In this document: in pieces, positions 22,885 through 35,168 of the stretch | Layout of the letters: each line of letters begins with the position of its first letter | Position numbering within the stretch: position 1 is the first letter of the stretch | NCBI GenBank assembly: GCA_964017185.1 | Contig: OZ024872.1 | Span: 41,794,188 to 41,858,187 of the forward strand | Direction: 5' to 3' | Source of the DNA: Rugalucina vietnamica | Lineage: Eukaryota; Mollusca; Bivalvia; Lucinida; Lucinidae | DNA length: 64,000 bases | Notes under the pieces: generated by a model | Databases searched by the model: none | What the model was told of the DNA's origin: nothing | Seen by the model: the letters and a program-made list of their open reading frames with translations, nothing else | Made by a program: the position numbers and the translations under genes

Positions 22885-23330
22885 ATGACATTCTACTTTC
22901 ATTTCAATCTAGGACTGAGGACCTGACCCAAAATGTCCGCGCTTATGTCCTAGATTGGGTATACACGTCAGCTCTGTATACCGCTCTAAAATAGATATGT
23001 CATTCTAAAACTACACTTCCCCATGTTTGTATGTAAAGTACTTTACACTGCTTATTTCTAAAATGTACTTGATGAGGGTGCTGTCTTTCGTTGGTGATGT
23101 GAGGTTCAATGTCAGGGGTGAGCATGTGCCGGGTTGTTTAGGTAGGGGGTAGGGAAGGGGGCTTGGTGGTTTCTAAAATGTACTTGATAAGGGTACTGTT
23201 TTTTGTTGGTGATGTGAGGTTCAATGTCAGGGGTGAGCATGTGCCGGATTGCTTAGGTAGGGGGTAGGGGAGGGGGCTGGTGGCTATCAGCCGGGGGTAT
23301 ACGTGCCTCTCAAGGCACTTTTTCTAGTTT
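22019..23330. mobile_element. TATACCCCC-ended tandem-core element (family C), copy A
   Basis: Starts TTATACCCCCGGCATTTATG with a small hairpin, followed by TTCG/TTCGT units. Four to five tandem units contain CATAGGTACCCTATAGGGTT and GGGGTGGGGCTAGAGGTCAA. It ends at GCCGGGGGTATACGTGCCTC. 52660-53845 is an inverted relative. Contains a run of 17 G (about 22625) and a run of about 40 T (22838-22880). Confidence 0.75.
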
Positions 23331-23502
23331 TGGTTATACTAGTTCTTAAGAGCAGGTTAAGCTTCATGCTCAACTGAGTTAAGCATGAAAAAATATATTG
23401 AGACTTTGTCTGAAAAGCAAGTTTGTGATATACATGTATGTTACTTTTTGTTTGTTTGTGTTTGTTATGGATAATCAGGTTCTTTGATGTTAATTTCCTG
23501 CC

Positions 23503-23745
23503 CTGTGGTGGAGTGGTTAAGAGCGCTGATATTTCATTACAGCACTTAACCATTTGATCATCTCACCTCTGTCTGGTGTGGGTTCGAGCCTTGCACAGGG
23601 CAGATGTGAGACAAGCCAAGTTCTGCTTGTGGGTGTGCCAGGTGGTTTTTCTCGAGATTCTCTGGTTTTTGCCACACCTACTGATTGGCCGTCTCATATG
23701 AGCTGAAATAATCTTGGACGTTAAACTGAATAAATAAAAAATGAT
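23503..23745 (+). mobile_element. tRNA-derived SINE (type GGTTCGAGCC)
   Basis: A box TGGTGGAGTGGTTAAGAGCG, B box GGGTTCGAGCC (about 23580-23590). The body AAGCCAAGTTCTGCTTG and tail GACGTTAAACTGAATAAATA are shared with 38075-38475 and 55738-55935. Confidence 0.8.
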
Positions 23746-23951
23746 AAAAAAAATATTTGATACATGGCATTACCAAGAAAATGGCATAGGGCCTTGTAAA
23801 CCTCTATTTGGCCATGGTTATTTCCTGTTAATTTTACAATGCAATGTTTTTAGCAAAAATCCTTAAAAAAAAAATTAAAATGCTATCAAACATAAAGTAG
23901 AATAAAATCCGGCATTGGTGATTTAATAAAATATGTCCATTTTGATTATGG

Positions 23952-24136
23952 TTTAAGCGGAACATGAGAAAACTGGTCTTTGGGTTTCTTGTACAGTCAC
24001 AGACGAAGGCTAGACAGAAATTTGAAATTTTGGATATAAGTAGATGAGGCATTGTACAATCCGTGTTGCGAAAACAAAGAATGGTGCCTTTGTTTTTGCA
24101 TTGGCCAAAATCTTGTTTTCTCATGATGAGGCTCAT
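23952..24136. mobile_element. Family A MITE
   Basis: Has AACATGAGAAAACTGGTCTT and TTTTCTCATGATGAGGCTCA ends and a shortened central hairpin. Confidence 0.7.
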
Positions 24137-24433
24137 TTAATGAGCAGTTTGAAGCTTTGTGTTTAAATCAAGGTAAATGAAGTGTGTCTAGTCCTGCCAT
24201 TGTATTGGATTTGCCATACCGAGAAGAAGGGCAGCTCTTTACCCAGATGAAGGGCAGCTGTATATATGTGCGTTGTTATACTTATCAAAATTATAAGCTT
24301 TGTTTTGTAAAGGTCCTAGTCAGTAGATAACCATTGAACTTTATTGCATAAATACCTGTGTCACTCGATATTAACAGGTGTATAATAATGAGTTGATTTG
24401 TGGGAGCACATGCTGGTAATACACAGCTTTTAT

Positions 24434-24652
24434 TTGAGCCGCGACACGAGAAAACCAGTCTTCGGGATTTCCGACCAGGTCTGACACAAACCGACCTGTG
24501 CAGTCATAGAAGCAGATATAAGAAGAGGGGGTATTGCACTATCTGTGTAGCGAAAACAAAGGCGCTTATCAGCTGTGCACTTACTGCACAGCTGATCTGC
24601 ATCTTTGTTTTCGCATAGACAAAAATCCGGTTTTCTCATGACGCGGCTCATT
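24434..24652. mobile_element. Family A MITE, full length
   Basis: TGAGCCGCGACACGAGAAAA to TCTCATGACGCGGCTCA. The central palindrome AGCTGTGCACTTACTGCACA is intact. Confidence 0.9.
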
Positions 24653-25055
24653 TATCTCTTAACCGGGCATCACACAAAACACATGCTAATTATGAGTAAC
24701 CGAAATCTGCCTGGAACAAGCATAAAAATGAAAGTTTTTATGCTTATGAAAATGTGACAGGGCTATAAAATGTAGTGTGTCATTATATATTGTTGCAGAA
24801 TTTATGCAATGATAGTGATCAAAAGCGATCAAAAATGACTGTCATTCATTAACATTTGCAAGGTCCCTCAGCTAGTGTTAAAGACCTTGAGCTACACCCT
24901 CAGTTTTCAACACTCCTCTTGAGACCTGGCGAATGTTGATGAATGTAAAATCATGTTTGATCCCTCTATTGGTAGGATTTACTGTAGATTTAGACTGTAT
25001 TGAGCTGAAGCCATTTTATGAACAGTAGCAGTTTATTCCTTCCAAATTGTCTTAT

Positions 25056-25260
25056 TTGAGCTGGGACATGAGAGACACTAACCGGCCTGTGCAATCATTG
25101 AAAAAAGATAAGAAGCTTGAAATTTTGGATTGAAGTGGAAGAGGAATTGCACTATCCGTGTAGAGAAAACAAAGGCACTGATCAGCTGTTACTACACAGC
25201 TGATCTGCGCCTTTGTTTTCGCCTAGGCAGAAATCCGGTTTTCTCGCGTCGCGGCTCATT
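25056..25260. mobile_element. Family A MITE
   Basis: TGAGCTGGGACATGAGAGAC to CTCGCGTCGCGGCTCA. Confidence 0.8.
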
Positions 25261-25751
25261 TTGTCTATAATAGAATTGAACATAGACAATCATATTCATG
25301 TAAATAATATGGGAATTTGGTATTTGGCAGCATTGACAGTTCCACGTCATTCTTTCTTTGAAAACATGGTCATAGCAAACCTATGATCGTCCTTTGACTT
25401 CTAGATGAATTAGAGCAGTTGATATTTTAATTATGAAAGAATGTACACTGCATATTGGTAAAATGCATTAAGTAGTCTTGTCTAGAAATAGCATGGTTGA
25501 AGAAGCTGAAATGTTAAAAAGGTCGTAAATCCTTAGATTGGCTTAGGTTTTCAGCTATGATCAGCTATGATCTACTATGCTGATTGAAGAGCAGTATTAG
25601 GCGAAAGCCTGTGTTTGCCTTATATGTGCAATAAAAGAACAAGTCATAATATGCCGTATGTATATTTGATAACAAAGGTACAGAGGAACTGATTGTAGCT
25701 AAACCAATAATGTTTACTCTTAGTCGCGTAATTTGAATAAGAGTCTTCAAA

Positions 25752-26180
25752 GTTTCTGTCTAGGTCCGACATAAACTGGCATGTACAGTTGCAGGAAAAT
25801 GCTAGAAGATTGAAATTTCGGCTTTTAGGAGAGGGATTATACTATCGTGTAGCCAAAACAAAGGCGCTGATCAGCTGTGCAGTTACTGATCCGCAGCTTT
25901 GTTTTCACATATGCAAAATGTCGGCTTTCCTAGTGATGCAGTTAACAATGCTTTGAGTAACCTGTTACTAAATGAGCAGCCTCATGGTAAAACCAACAAT
26001 CTGCATATGCGAAACCAAAGGCGCAGATCACGCAGTAACTGCAAAGCTGATCAGCCGGTTTTCGCTACACAAATAGTACAATTTCTCTACTTTCTAATTC
26101 CAAAATTTCCAGCCTCTAGTCATCTTCTGTGGCGGCTGAGGCTGGTTTGTGTCAGACCTGTTCTTATAAGGTGGCTCAAA
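25752..26180. mobile_element. Two adjacent family A MITE copies
   Basis: The first, degenerate, copy covers about 25752-25942. The second (25973-26180) starts GAGCAGCCTCATGGTAAAAC and ends TATAAGGTGGCTCA, just before the 26208 element. Confidence 0.65.
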
Positions 26181-26207
26181 TTATTTTTGTTCTACTGTGT
26201 GTGTTTT

Positions 26208-26821
26208 GGGTCCGTGACACTTCGCAGAAAACCACTATGCCGAAAAGACACTTCGCCGAAACAACACTTTGCCGAATGCGACACTTCGCCGAAATATTGC
26301 CGAAATTCGGCAAAAATGCCGAAAAAGATGTTTTTAAGAGTATTTCATACAATGTGATTTTTTATAACTTTTACTTGAATCCACAGCATTATAACGATTT
26401 TAACAATTAAATTTGTATAAATCTATAAAAAGAGGCATTCTAAATTCTTAAGTAATTAAGAAATGATTAGGTACATCAATGACCAAATATGGCGATCAAC
26501 TAATTAATATATGACCAATTCAAAACATGGTGATAAACCTAATTAATTAATCGTATTATAATTGGCATGAGCACATTTTACTTCATAAATAAACAAACAA
26601 GGTAAAACAAACATAAAACGTAATTATAAGCCCAATTAAGACAATTAAGGCTCATCTAATAACGTTAATTTCCCTCAAGCATGACTCATTGTTAACCATT
26701 TAAAACTTTCGGCGAAGTGTCGCACCTGAGAAGAATTTTCGGCATTGTGTCGTTTCGGCGAAATGTCTTTTCGGCGAAATGTCTTTTCGGCGAAGTGGTT
26801 TACAGCAAAGTGTCGTGCACC
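26208..26821. mobile_element. 614-bp complex-TIR element with 9-bp TSD
   Basis: The ends GGGTCCGTGACACTTCGCAG and (inverted) GGTGCACGACACTTTGCTG are followed inward by four to five degenerate GACACTTCGCCGAAA units on each side, in opposite orientation. GTGTGTTTT flanks both ends (26199-26207 and 26822-26830). The middle is AT-rich and non-coding. Confidence 0.8.
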
Positions 26822-27035
26822 GTGTGTTTTCATGCATTGCCAGTTTTATTATATTTCTTGCCTAGCTTTAATTACTATCAAAAACATTAATAATTGATAG
26901 ATATTTGTTAATATATATGCTCTGTGTATTTGCTGCTTTTGTTGACTGGTTATTTTTGTTGATTTTTTAAACGAGACTAATTAATTGTAAAATATGAAGT
27001 TATAAGTGTACTAGAGCTTTAATATACTGCATATT

Positions 27036-27858
27036 TATACTTAAACGCAAAAGTTTCGCAACAATTTACTTTCTCTTTTTCTTCTACATTGCCTGCGTAT
27101 AATTATTTTTGAAAATATATTTTATGTCCCTACACAATGAGTAACGATTTGCCATAAACATGATTTGATTGCATGTTTTCGTTCTGACGTTAATGTGACG
27201 TTTGTGTTTTTTAACAATTTGCGTCTAAAATATGGATGTTTATTTTGAATAAAAAGTAAACACCATCAATCGATAGCGTGGCGTCTGTACAATCAGAAAA
27301 CAACAAAAACGTTTTGATTTTTTTTGTTTAGCAGCACTCTTAGTTGATGCGTTTCTTTGTTGACGTCAGCGTGTTTTTTCAAACAGCCATTACATGCTCA
27401 TTTTGCTTGACCAGGACGCGATCTTTTTGCCATTAGTACCATGCCCTTAGGGCTACAAAATGTCATTAAAAGATTTTGATTATTACTATTCGTTTGCCTA
27501 TTAACAGCCAATTACGTCAAAACTTTAACACGTCATACACACGTAATAAACGTCGACCAAGGCGTAAAAATTGGATATTTGCGTTTGTTTTCCTCTTTGC
27601 TATAGGAAACAAACATCGGTTTAAAAGTTTGTTTTCGCATACAATGTAAGGTATTGTACCCGTGACTTTTAAAAAACGGGATACCGTAATGTGTTGACGT
27701 TATCTCAGCAACCATACTCCGCAGCATTCTGATTTTCATGTTGTATGGAAGACAAAGAACAGGACTTGCCATACCATTTATCACCGAAAGAAATTTTGTA
27801 GTCGATAGGAAGAAATTTGCGTTTTATATGTGTTGCGGAACTTTTGCGTTTAAGTATA
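27036..27858. mobile_element. Non-autonomous element with Tc1/mariner-like ends
   Basis: TATACTTAAACGCAAAAGTT at the left and its inverted relative (AACTTTTGCGTTTAAGTATA) at the right, bordered by TA. No transposase is seen; the internal 83-residue open frame matches nothing recognised. Confidence 0.6.
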
Positions 27859-27945
27859 TATGATGGATTTTATGATAGCACGCTTTTCAAGACTCTACTG
27901 CATAAAGTATTACCTAATCCTTTAACACGGTACATGAATACAAAT

Positions 27946-30075
27946 ATAACCAGAGGACCATTGGTCCTGAGAACGCTCACCTGAAGCCTGATCTTGGAGT
28001 ATTAAGTCATCATGAAATGACCTTGACCTTGAATACTCACACACCTTTATTTACTTCACAAGTTGTCTGCATCTGCAGTTTCAGGTCTCAGGCTGCAATA
28101 GTTTCCAAACCCAGTGATAATTTCAATTTTGATATTTAAATGACCTTGGGTCAAGGTCAACAAATGACCTTGGCCTTCATTAATTACTTACCTTCATTGA
28201 CTCCATTAGTTGTCTGCATCTAGCAACTTTCAGGTCTCAGGCTGCAACAGTTTCCAAAATATCCATTGTTTTCGCCTTTTCCCATGTAATAGCCTATGTT
28301 TCCAAAATTGACCTTGCCGTAAAATAGGTCAAGGTCATCCTAGGGTATCATTTCAACAAACTATGATGGGCTGGAGTCCCAAATGCTACATACCAAGTTT
28401 CGCGTAAATCGGCCAGCCAGTTCTGGAGAAGAAGATTTTTGAGTGGTTTTTACCATAGTTGGGCAAGGCGGCCATCTTGGTCATGTGACCCAAATTTCAT
28501 GATCGCACTTTCGTTCCGCCTACCCATGGACGCTCCACATAAAATTTCACTTTGATTGGCCAAGCAGTTTCAGAGAAGAAGATCTTTGAAAAGTGTGTAT
28601 GGACGACAGACTGGGCAAGGTCAAGAGATGACCTTGACCTAAATTAATCACATACCTTCATCTACTCCATTGGTTGTTTGCATCTACCACTTTTCAGGCT
28701 CCAGACTGCAATAGTTTTCAAAAAATCCATAGTTTTCACTTTTTCCCACGTAAAAGCCTATGTTTCCAAAATTGACATTGCCGTAAAATAGGTCAAGGTC
28801 ATCCTATGGTCATCATTTGATCAAACTATGATGGGCTGAAGTCCCCGATGCTACATACCAAGTTTCGTGGAAATCGGCCCACCGGTTCTGGAGAAGAAGA
28901 TTTTTGAGTAGTTTTTACCATATATGGGCGTGGCGGCCATCTTGGTGATGTGACCTGAATTTTGCGATCAAACTTTCGTCTCCCCTACCCATGGATGCTC
29001 CACATAAAATTTCAATTTGATTGGCCAAGCAGTTTCAGAGAAGAAGATCTTTGAAAAGTGTGTATGGACGACAGACTGGCCGAGGTCAAGAGATGACCTT
29101 GACCTAAATTAACCATATACCTTCATCTACTCCATTAGTTGTTTGCATCTATCACTTTTCAGGCCTCAGGCTGCAATAGTTTTCAAAAAATCCATAGTTT
29201 CCACTTTTTCCCATGTAAAAGCCTATGTTTCCAAAATTGACCTTGCCGTAAAATAGGTCAAGGTCATCCTATGGTCATCATTTTATCAAACTATGATTGG
29301 CTGAAAACCCCAATGCTACATACCAAGTTTCGTGGAAATCTGCCCACCGGTTCTGGAGAAGAAGATTTTTGAGTAATTTTTACCATATATGGGCGTGGCG
29401 GCCATCTTGGTGATGTGACCTGGATTTTGCGATCAAACTTTCGTCTCCCCTACCCATGGATGCTCCACATAAAATTTCAACTTGATTGGCCCAGCAATTT
29501 CAGAGAAGAAGATCTTTGAAAAGTGTGTATGGACGACAGACTGGCCAAGGTCAAGAGATGACCTTGACCTAAATTAATCACATACCTTCATCTACTCCAT
29601 TAGTTGTTTGCATCTACCACTTTTTAGGCCTCAGGCTGCAATAGATTTCAAAAAATCCATAGTTTTCACTTTTTCCCATGTAAAAGCCTATGTTTCCAAA
29701 ATTGACCTTGCCGTAAAATAGGTCAAGGTCATCCTATGGTCATCATTTTATCAAACTACGATGGGCTGAAGTCCCCGATGCTACATACCAAGTTTCGTGG
29801 AAATCGGCCCACCGGTTCTGGAGAAGAAGATTTTTGAAGGGTTTTTACCATATATGGGCGTGGTGGCCATCTTGGTCATGTGACCCGGATCTCGCGATCA
29901 AACTTCAGTCCCTCCTACACATGGATGCTCCACATAAAATTTCACTTTGATTGGCCAAGCGGTTTCAGAGAAGAAGATCTTTGAAATTGTGGACGACGAC
30001 GACGACGACGGACGGACGCCGGATCATGGCCATCCTATAAGCTCACCTTGTGAGCCTTCGGCTCAGGTGAGCTAA
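27946..30075. repeat. 2.1-kb element with 465-bp tandem units rich in AGGTCA
   Basis: The left end is AGAGGACCATTGGTCCTGAG plus CTCACCTGA. The right end is the hairpin CTCACCTTGTGAGCCTTCGG, then CTCAGGTGAGCTAAAAA. The middle has about four units; the same point recurs at 28630, 29095 and 29560 (period 465). Each unit carries several GACCTTGACCT and TCAAGGTCA motifs. Confidence 0.85.
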
Positions 30076-30079
30076 AAAT

Positions 30080-31219
30080 GGGTTTAGGTTGAACATAAAA
30101 GGTCATGTGCATATTTCAATAAATGAAATGTTTGACTCAAACCTATCAGACACCAACCATGCTGTACAGCTTCTGAAATAGGTTAGTGGCTTCAAGGATT
30201 GGATTTAGCAGGAATAGAAATTGGATTTTTTTCCTAACCCAGATCATAACCTCCCCGCCCCTCTTCCCCCTTATATGTCTTCCCCTATTTTGATTGATGC
30301 AGCTCCTATATAAATAATTATTGCATGATTTTATGTGTTAATATTTTGTTATGTTTTTAATCAAGAGTTTTCTATTTATATGTCTTCACATTTGTTAAAT
30401 CAAGTCACATTTAGCCGATACTTACTGTTAGCTTTGTTTTCCATTGCATGTGTTAATATATTCAGTTATTAATGATCAGCATTATGTTCATGCTAAAAAC
30501 TATTACTTGGTTTTGTTTACCTTCACAGTCAACAATTTCTCATTCTTGATTTTGACCTCTGGCGGGTCAAAAGTCGGGTAAGTCCATAAAATAGCACATG
30601 AAAGGGTATTCAGATTGTAACAGAACAAATATTTATTGTGTGCAACTGAAGTGTAACAGAAAGTTTTCAAAATTTCGTCCTGATTTATCACATGCTACTT
30701 CATACCAGAGGTAAAAATCGAGCTATAGTGTAGCTCTCTGATTGACAGGATATTCTGTGGCATACAAGTTAGAATAGTTCCATTGATCATTGTTTGGTTG
30801 TATTGAAGTTGCAGCCTGATCAGTGTTTATGTAATTAAACAGGCAATCAAAATGTGTTATTATAGGTAAAATACTTTGACCATGCCCCTTGAACTCATGT
30901 TTTGTAAACATGGTAAAAGGGGCACCAATTTGTTTTACACATTTTTCCAGTGACATGTGAAGCACGTGGTCATAGATTGTTTTCCGTCATAGAGTCACAT
31001 TATTGAGAACAGTTATCTAAGCAGTCTGATCAACAAATGCATTTCTGTGTCAGAGGTTAAGCGGCACAGTCAAAATATTTTATCTATAAGTGTTAATGAA
31101 AAATTAGAACCAAAAATGTAAAAAGCAAAATAATTGAATCTTTTTATCATGTTTTTGAAAGATTTTGCTTCAAACTATTCAAGTAGTTATGGCTACCAAA
31201 GCTAGTATGGGTAGTGAAA
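30080..31219. other. Non-coding, nothing recognised
   Basis: AT-rich. No exon with splice borders, repeat family or RNA gene was seen. Confidence 0.35.
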
Positions 31220-31220
31220 T

Positions 31221-31411
31221 GAGCCATATCATGAGAAAACCAACATTTTGCACATGCGAAAACAAAGGCGCAGATCAGCTTCGCAGTAACTGTTCCTCTG
31301 CTTTCTAAATCAGAATTTTCCAGCCTCTTAGCCGTCTTCTGTGCTGGTACAGCTCAGTTTGTATGGGACCTGTTCGGAAACCTTGTTGGTTTTTTCATGA
31401 AACAGCTCATA
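31221..31411. mobile_element. Family A MITE
   Basis: TGAGCCATATCATGAGAAAA to TTTTTTCATGAAACAGCTCA. Confidence 0.75.
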
Positions 31412-31597
31412 TTTTTTCATGCTTGATACCAAAATACTTAATGCTTTAAAATACTTTATGTAAGTGCTTTAAAAACTTAATGCTTTAAAATTCAAGAGCT
31501 TTATAGCTACCAAAGCTGCTAGGATACAGTCTGCCATGTTGGAGCAAGAAGTGACATCCTATATAGGCAGTAATCAGAGAATAAACATGAGCCCCAT

Positions 31598-31855
31598 CAC
31601 CGACCAGGTCCCGAGGTTATAAAACTTTTCTCATGCTCAGCTCAGCTGAGACTAAAATTTATCCTGCTCGTAAATGTTAAAATGCCAATTGTTGGCATTT
31701 TAACATTTATTAGCAGGATTTACAGGCTTTAGCAATCTTACCCTGAAATTTCAACCAATTTTGGTTATTTCAGTAATTGTGGGCAGTTTAAATTTCATGC
31801 TCAACTGAGTTGAGCATGAAACAAGTTTTATAGCCTCAGGGCCAGGTCCCACACA
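31598..31855. mobile_element. MITE with CATGCTCAACTGAG arms, copy 1
   Basis: GACCAGGTCCCGAGGTTATA is inverted at the right end. Inner arms TCATGCTCAGCTCAGCTGAG and GCTCAACTGAGTTGAGCATG pair. The central palindrome is AATGTTAAAATGCCAATTGT and its complement. Copy 2 lies at 56827-57062. Confidence 0.7.
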
Positions 31856-32310
31856 AAATTTGCCTATACTCACAAAGGAAAAGGCTATAACATTGAAATT
31901 TTGGATTTGAGGAGAGGACTTGTACTATCTACTATCTGTGCAGCAAAAATAAAGGTGCTGATCAGCTGAGCAGTTTCTGTGCAGTACACTTCAGTCATTT
32001 AACAGTAAAGGAAGACAACGACTTGTATTATTTGTGCAGCGGAAAATAAAGGCACTGTCTAGCTGAACTGCAGCATTGTTTTTCTCGTGACACAGCTCAT
32101 ATGGTGAGAAATTCAGGACTAATGGTCTTGGTGTGATTTTATTTGATTTCTTTTTCATAAAGTTATACAGAAACTGCATTTATTAATGCATCTCCACAAA
32201 AGAATACATTAAACACAGAGTAGATTTTATTCACAGATTTGCCTTCAGAAATATGAAATACCAGTTAATGTTTAAGTGATAGGTATAAACATCCAAATCT
32301 TCCGTTGTAG

Positions 32311-32390
32311 ACACGCATCACAGATTTATGGTTTTCAATTTAAATGTGTTTGTCATTCATATGTATAACAGTAAATCTGTGATGCGAGTC
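32311..32390. repeat. Short inverted repeat
   Basis: CGCATCACAGATTTA and TAAATCTGTGATGCG, about 45 bp apart. Confidence 0.6.
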
Positions 32391-32872
32391 TTTGATGATT
32401 TTGCATTTATAACCAAACATGATCTACAGTACTCCTTGGTAAATTCTGAGTAAATCTGTTCTTGTTATTCTCATTTTATTTTGAAGGAAAAAAAATCACA
32501 TCAGGATTATTAACTCTTTTAAGCCTGACGTCCTTTTTATGGGACATAGGCAAACAGTAAAGCCCCAGAATGGATGCCGCAGAACGTGGCATCCTATCTT
32601 GGCCTATTCTGTTTGCTACGAGAAGTTTTTATCAAAAATTTATATGAAACTTTAAAATCACTCCTGATGTCCCTAAAAATGAAAGTGGGCTCACCCAAAT
32701 GATAATGATGGGGAAAATCCAGTCATCAAAATTGGTTTAAATCTTGGATACCAAAATAATTTCCAGATATAGAATACTACAGATTGCATTAAATCAGTAT
32801 ATCTTTGTTTACATGTTTCTATAAAAGGCAGGTTATTTTCCTGATCATGCTCAATTTCACATCTTGGTCAGG

Positions 32873-34022
32873 GCCCAGTTGTTCAAATCTGTGTTAGTTT
32901 AATGGTGTCGTTAAGCCCTCAATTTTATAACTATATATTGACTTCAAAAGCAAATACACTGTTATTATACCCCCGGCATACAAAGTATTAGGGGGTATAT
33001 AGTTTTTGCTTTTTCCGTCTGTCTGTCTGTAAACTTTTTTTGTGTCAAAGATTTCTCAGGAACCACTTAATCTAGAATTTTAAAATTTGGTACAAAGCTT
33101 GGGTATGTCAAGTTGTATTGTGTATTTGAGAATCAACAATCTCGGGCTTATCATTCTCTTTATTTATCCATTTTTCTCTCTATCCAAGAAAATTTTCCAT
33201 TATATCAGCTCAGTCTGTATAAGAGTTAGAGACTTCAAATTTTATATGCATGTTCAGAATAACCAACTCTGTTACTGAAAACAAGATTATGATTCTGTGG
33301 TTTACTTGTGTCTTCTTTTTTTTTTTCACTTTCTTTTCCCATCTGTCACTCCTATACAAATCTGCACCTTTTTGTGTCTACAAAGATTTCTTAGGTACTA
33401 CTTAACCTAGAATTTTGAAATTTGGTACAAAGCTTGGGTATGTCAAGTTGTATTGTGTATTTGAGAAGCAACAATCTCTGGCTTATCATTCCCTTTATTT
33501 ATCCATTTTACTCTCTATCCGAGAAATTTTTCCATTATATCAGCTCAGTCTGTATAAGAGTTAGAGACTTCAAATTTTATATGCATGTTCAGAATGGCCA
33601 ACTCTATTACTGAAAACAAGATAATGATTCTGAGGTTTACTTTTGTCTTCTTTTTTTACTTTGTTTTTTTTTCCATCTGTCACTCCTATACAAATCTGCA
33701 CCTTTTTGTCTGGCATACGAAGTAATAGGGTGTATATAGTTTTTGCTTTTTTATTTATGAATATATTTTTGTTGGATGTATAGTAACACTAGATGTGTAC
33801 CTTCTTCTGTAATCTGCTTTTTGTCTCGAAGTGGTATGACCTCTGATGGCTACCACCGGGGGTATGTGAGCTTTGCTCACTTTTGCTATATTTTTTTGTT
33901 GCAATGCAAGGGATTCTCACATTTTTTTCAACAAAAAATAACTGTATTTGTAATATTCATGTTTGAAATTTTAACTAATCGTTAACTAACGACATCATTT
34001 ATTTTGAACAACTAGTCCCAGC
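32873..34022. mobile_element. GGGCCCAGTT MITE interrupted by a family C element
   Basis: The outer parts (32873-32965 and about 33887-34022) match the 4789-5098 element on either side of AATACACTGTTAT. The inserted part starts TATACCCCCGGCATAC and ends after ACCGGGGGTATGTGAG. Inside, 33060-33330 and 33395-33665 are near-identical tandem copies (period about 335 bp). Confidence 0.65.
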
Positions 34023-34214
34023 TTCTTGTCTTGCTTTATCTCACTACAAGAGAACAAATAAAGCATTTTCACATTTTATGACATGGTTGTTAGATTGTTT
34101 TATCACCCCTGATTATGGCGAATTGGGATTCCAGTTCAGCTGATCACATCAAAATCTACACACCGGTTAGCCAGAGTGAACCAGTGCAAATTCACATCAG
34201 AATCTACACACCGG

Positions 34215-34400
34215 TTAGCCAGAGAGAACTTATTTAGACTGGCACAGTTGTAGAGTGTAGGACTTTGGTCCCAGAGGTCCAAGGTTTGACCCTCAGCCGG
34301 GGCGCCTTTTGCCGTGGCCTTCAGCAAGCCAGATTTCCACAGCTCCTGAGAAACAGGCCTGGCATTCATATTTAAAACAGTGAGCCTGTTACTTGAGTTT
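34215..34400 (+). mobile_element. tRNA-derived SINE
   Basis: GGCACAGTTGTAGAGTGTAG (A box) and CCAAGGTTTGACCCT (B box), then GCCTTCAGCAAGCCAGATTT. Confidence 0.55.
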
Positions 34401-34415
34401 ATTACAACACAAATT

Positions 34416-34623
34416 AGCCGTGTCCTGAAAAAACAACATTTTGGATATGCAAGAACAAAGGCGCAGTTGATCAGTGCCGTTGTTTCGCTACATGGATAGT
34501 TCAAATCTTCTTCCTAAATCTAAAATTTCCAGCCTCTAGTCATATTCTGTGCTTGTACAGCTCGCTTTGTGTTGGACCTATTCGGAAACCACCTTGTTGG
34601 TTTTCTCATGACGCCACTCATTT
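34416..34623. mobile_element. Family A MITE
   Basis: TTAGCCGTGTCCTGAAAAAA to CTCATGACGCCACTCA. The central hairpin is shortened. Confidence 0.75.
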
Positions 34624-35002
34624 ATGTTATTAAGAGTTATTTACCAATTACCAATAATGTGCATGTCAGATTTACAGCCTCAGCAAAATTACAAATGAAA
34701 ACTAAAAATGACGGCTCAAAACTTTAATTTATATATTTCACAAAGAAGCACTATTATTACAATTGACTGGATTTAACCACACCGTTTTACAGTTTCACAA
34801 TATAACATGGTGTTTCAATGGACCCCAAAAATAGTGTTTTACATGTCTTGAGGTTGACCTGTACCAATTTCACTTGACAAAATTGGAGTTAACATGGGTG
34901 GATTTATGTGTTTGGAAGATACACTATATAGACTTAGAAAGATAGAAAGGAAAGATAGGTAAAAGGACACAAAATACACAATAAATACATGTACATTCAT
35001 AT

Positions 35003-35106
35003 GACATCCTACTGTGATTGTCAACTTTTTCGTTCAAGTCCTTCCCATCGACAATAAATTATTGTCTGGTTTCTTCGGTTCAAGGTCAGGCATTTAAAAC
35101 TTCAGT
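35003..35106 (-). pseudogene. Decayed copy of the last CENP-E exon
   Basis: On the minus strand, about 100 bp match the 3' part of the terminal CENP-E exon (42762-42880), including the ACCTTGAACCGAAGAAACCA and GACTTGAACGAAAAAGTTGA blocks and the sequence around the stop. It has an in-frame TAA near its start, a one-base loss in the AATAAATTT run, and a 7-bp loss that removes the CaaX cysteine codon. It is a non-functional fragment about 7.7 kb beyond the gene. Confidence 0.85.
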
Positions 35107-35107
35107 T

Positions 35108-35168
35108 TATAGCAACCAACCAACCGAGTTGTTGTCGCGCAGCGACAACACGAGGTGTTGGTTGCTTT
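35108..35168. repeat. Hairpin AGCAACCAAC / GTTGGTTGCT
   Basis: The arms AGCAACCAACCAACCGAGTT and AACACGAGGTGTTGGTTGCT flank TGTCGCGCAGCGACA. It abuts the CENP-E exon copy and may be one end of the duplicated segment or an unrelated foldback. Confidence 0.55.

Noticed and set aside
27533-27784. Possible transposase in the mariner-like element
   Set aside because: 83 residues with no DDE/D motif or helix-turn-helix recognised; too short.
34136-34504. 122-residue minus-strand open frame
   Set aside because: Spans a SINE and a MITE; no splice context and no recognisable domain.
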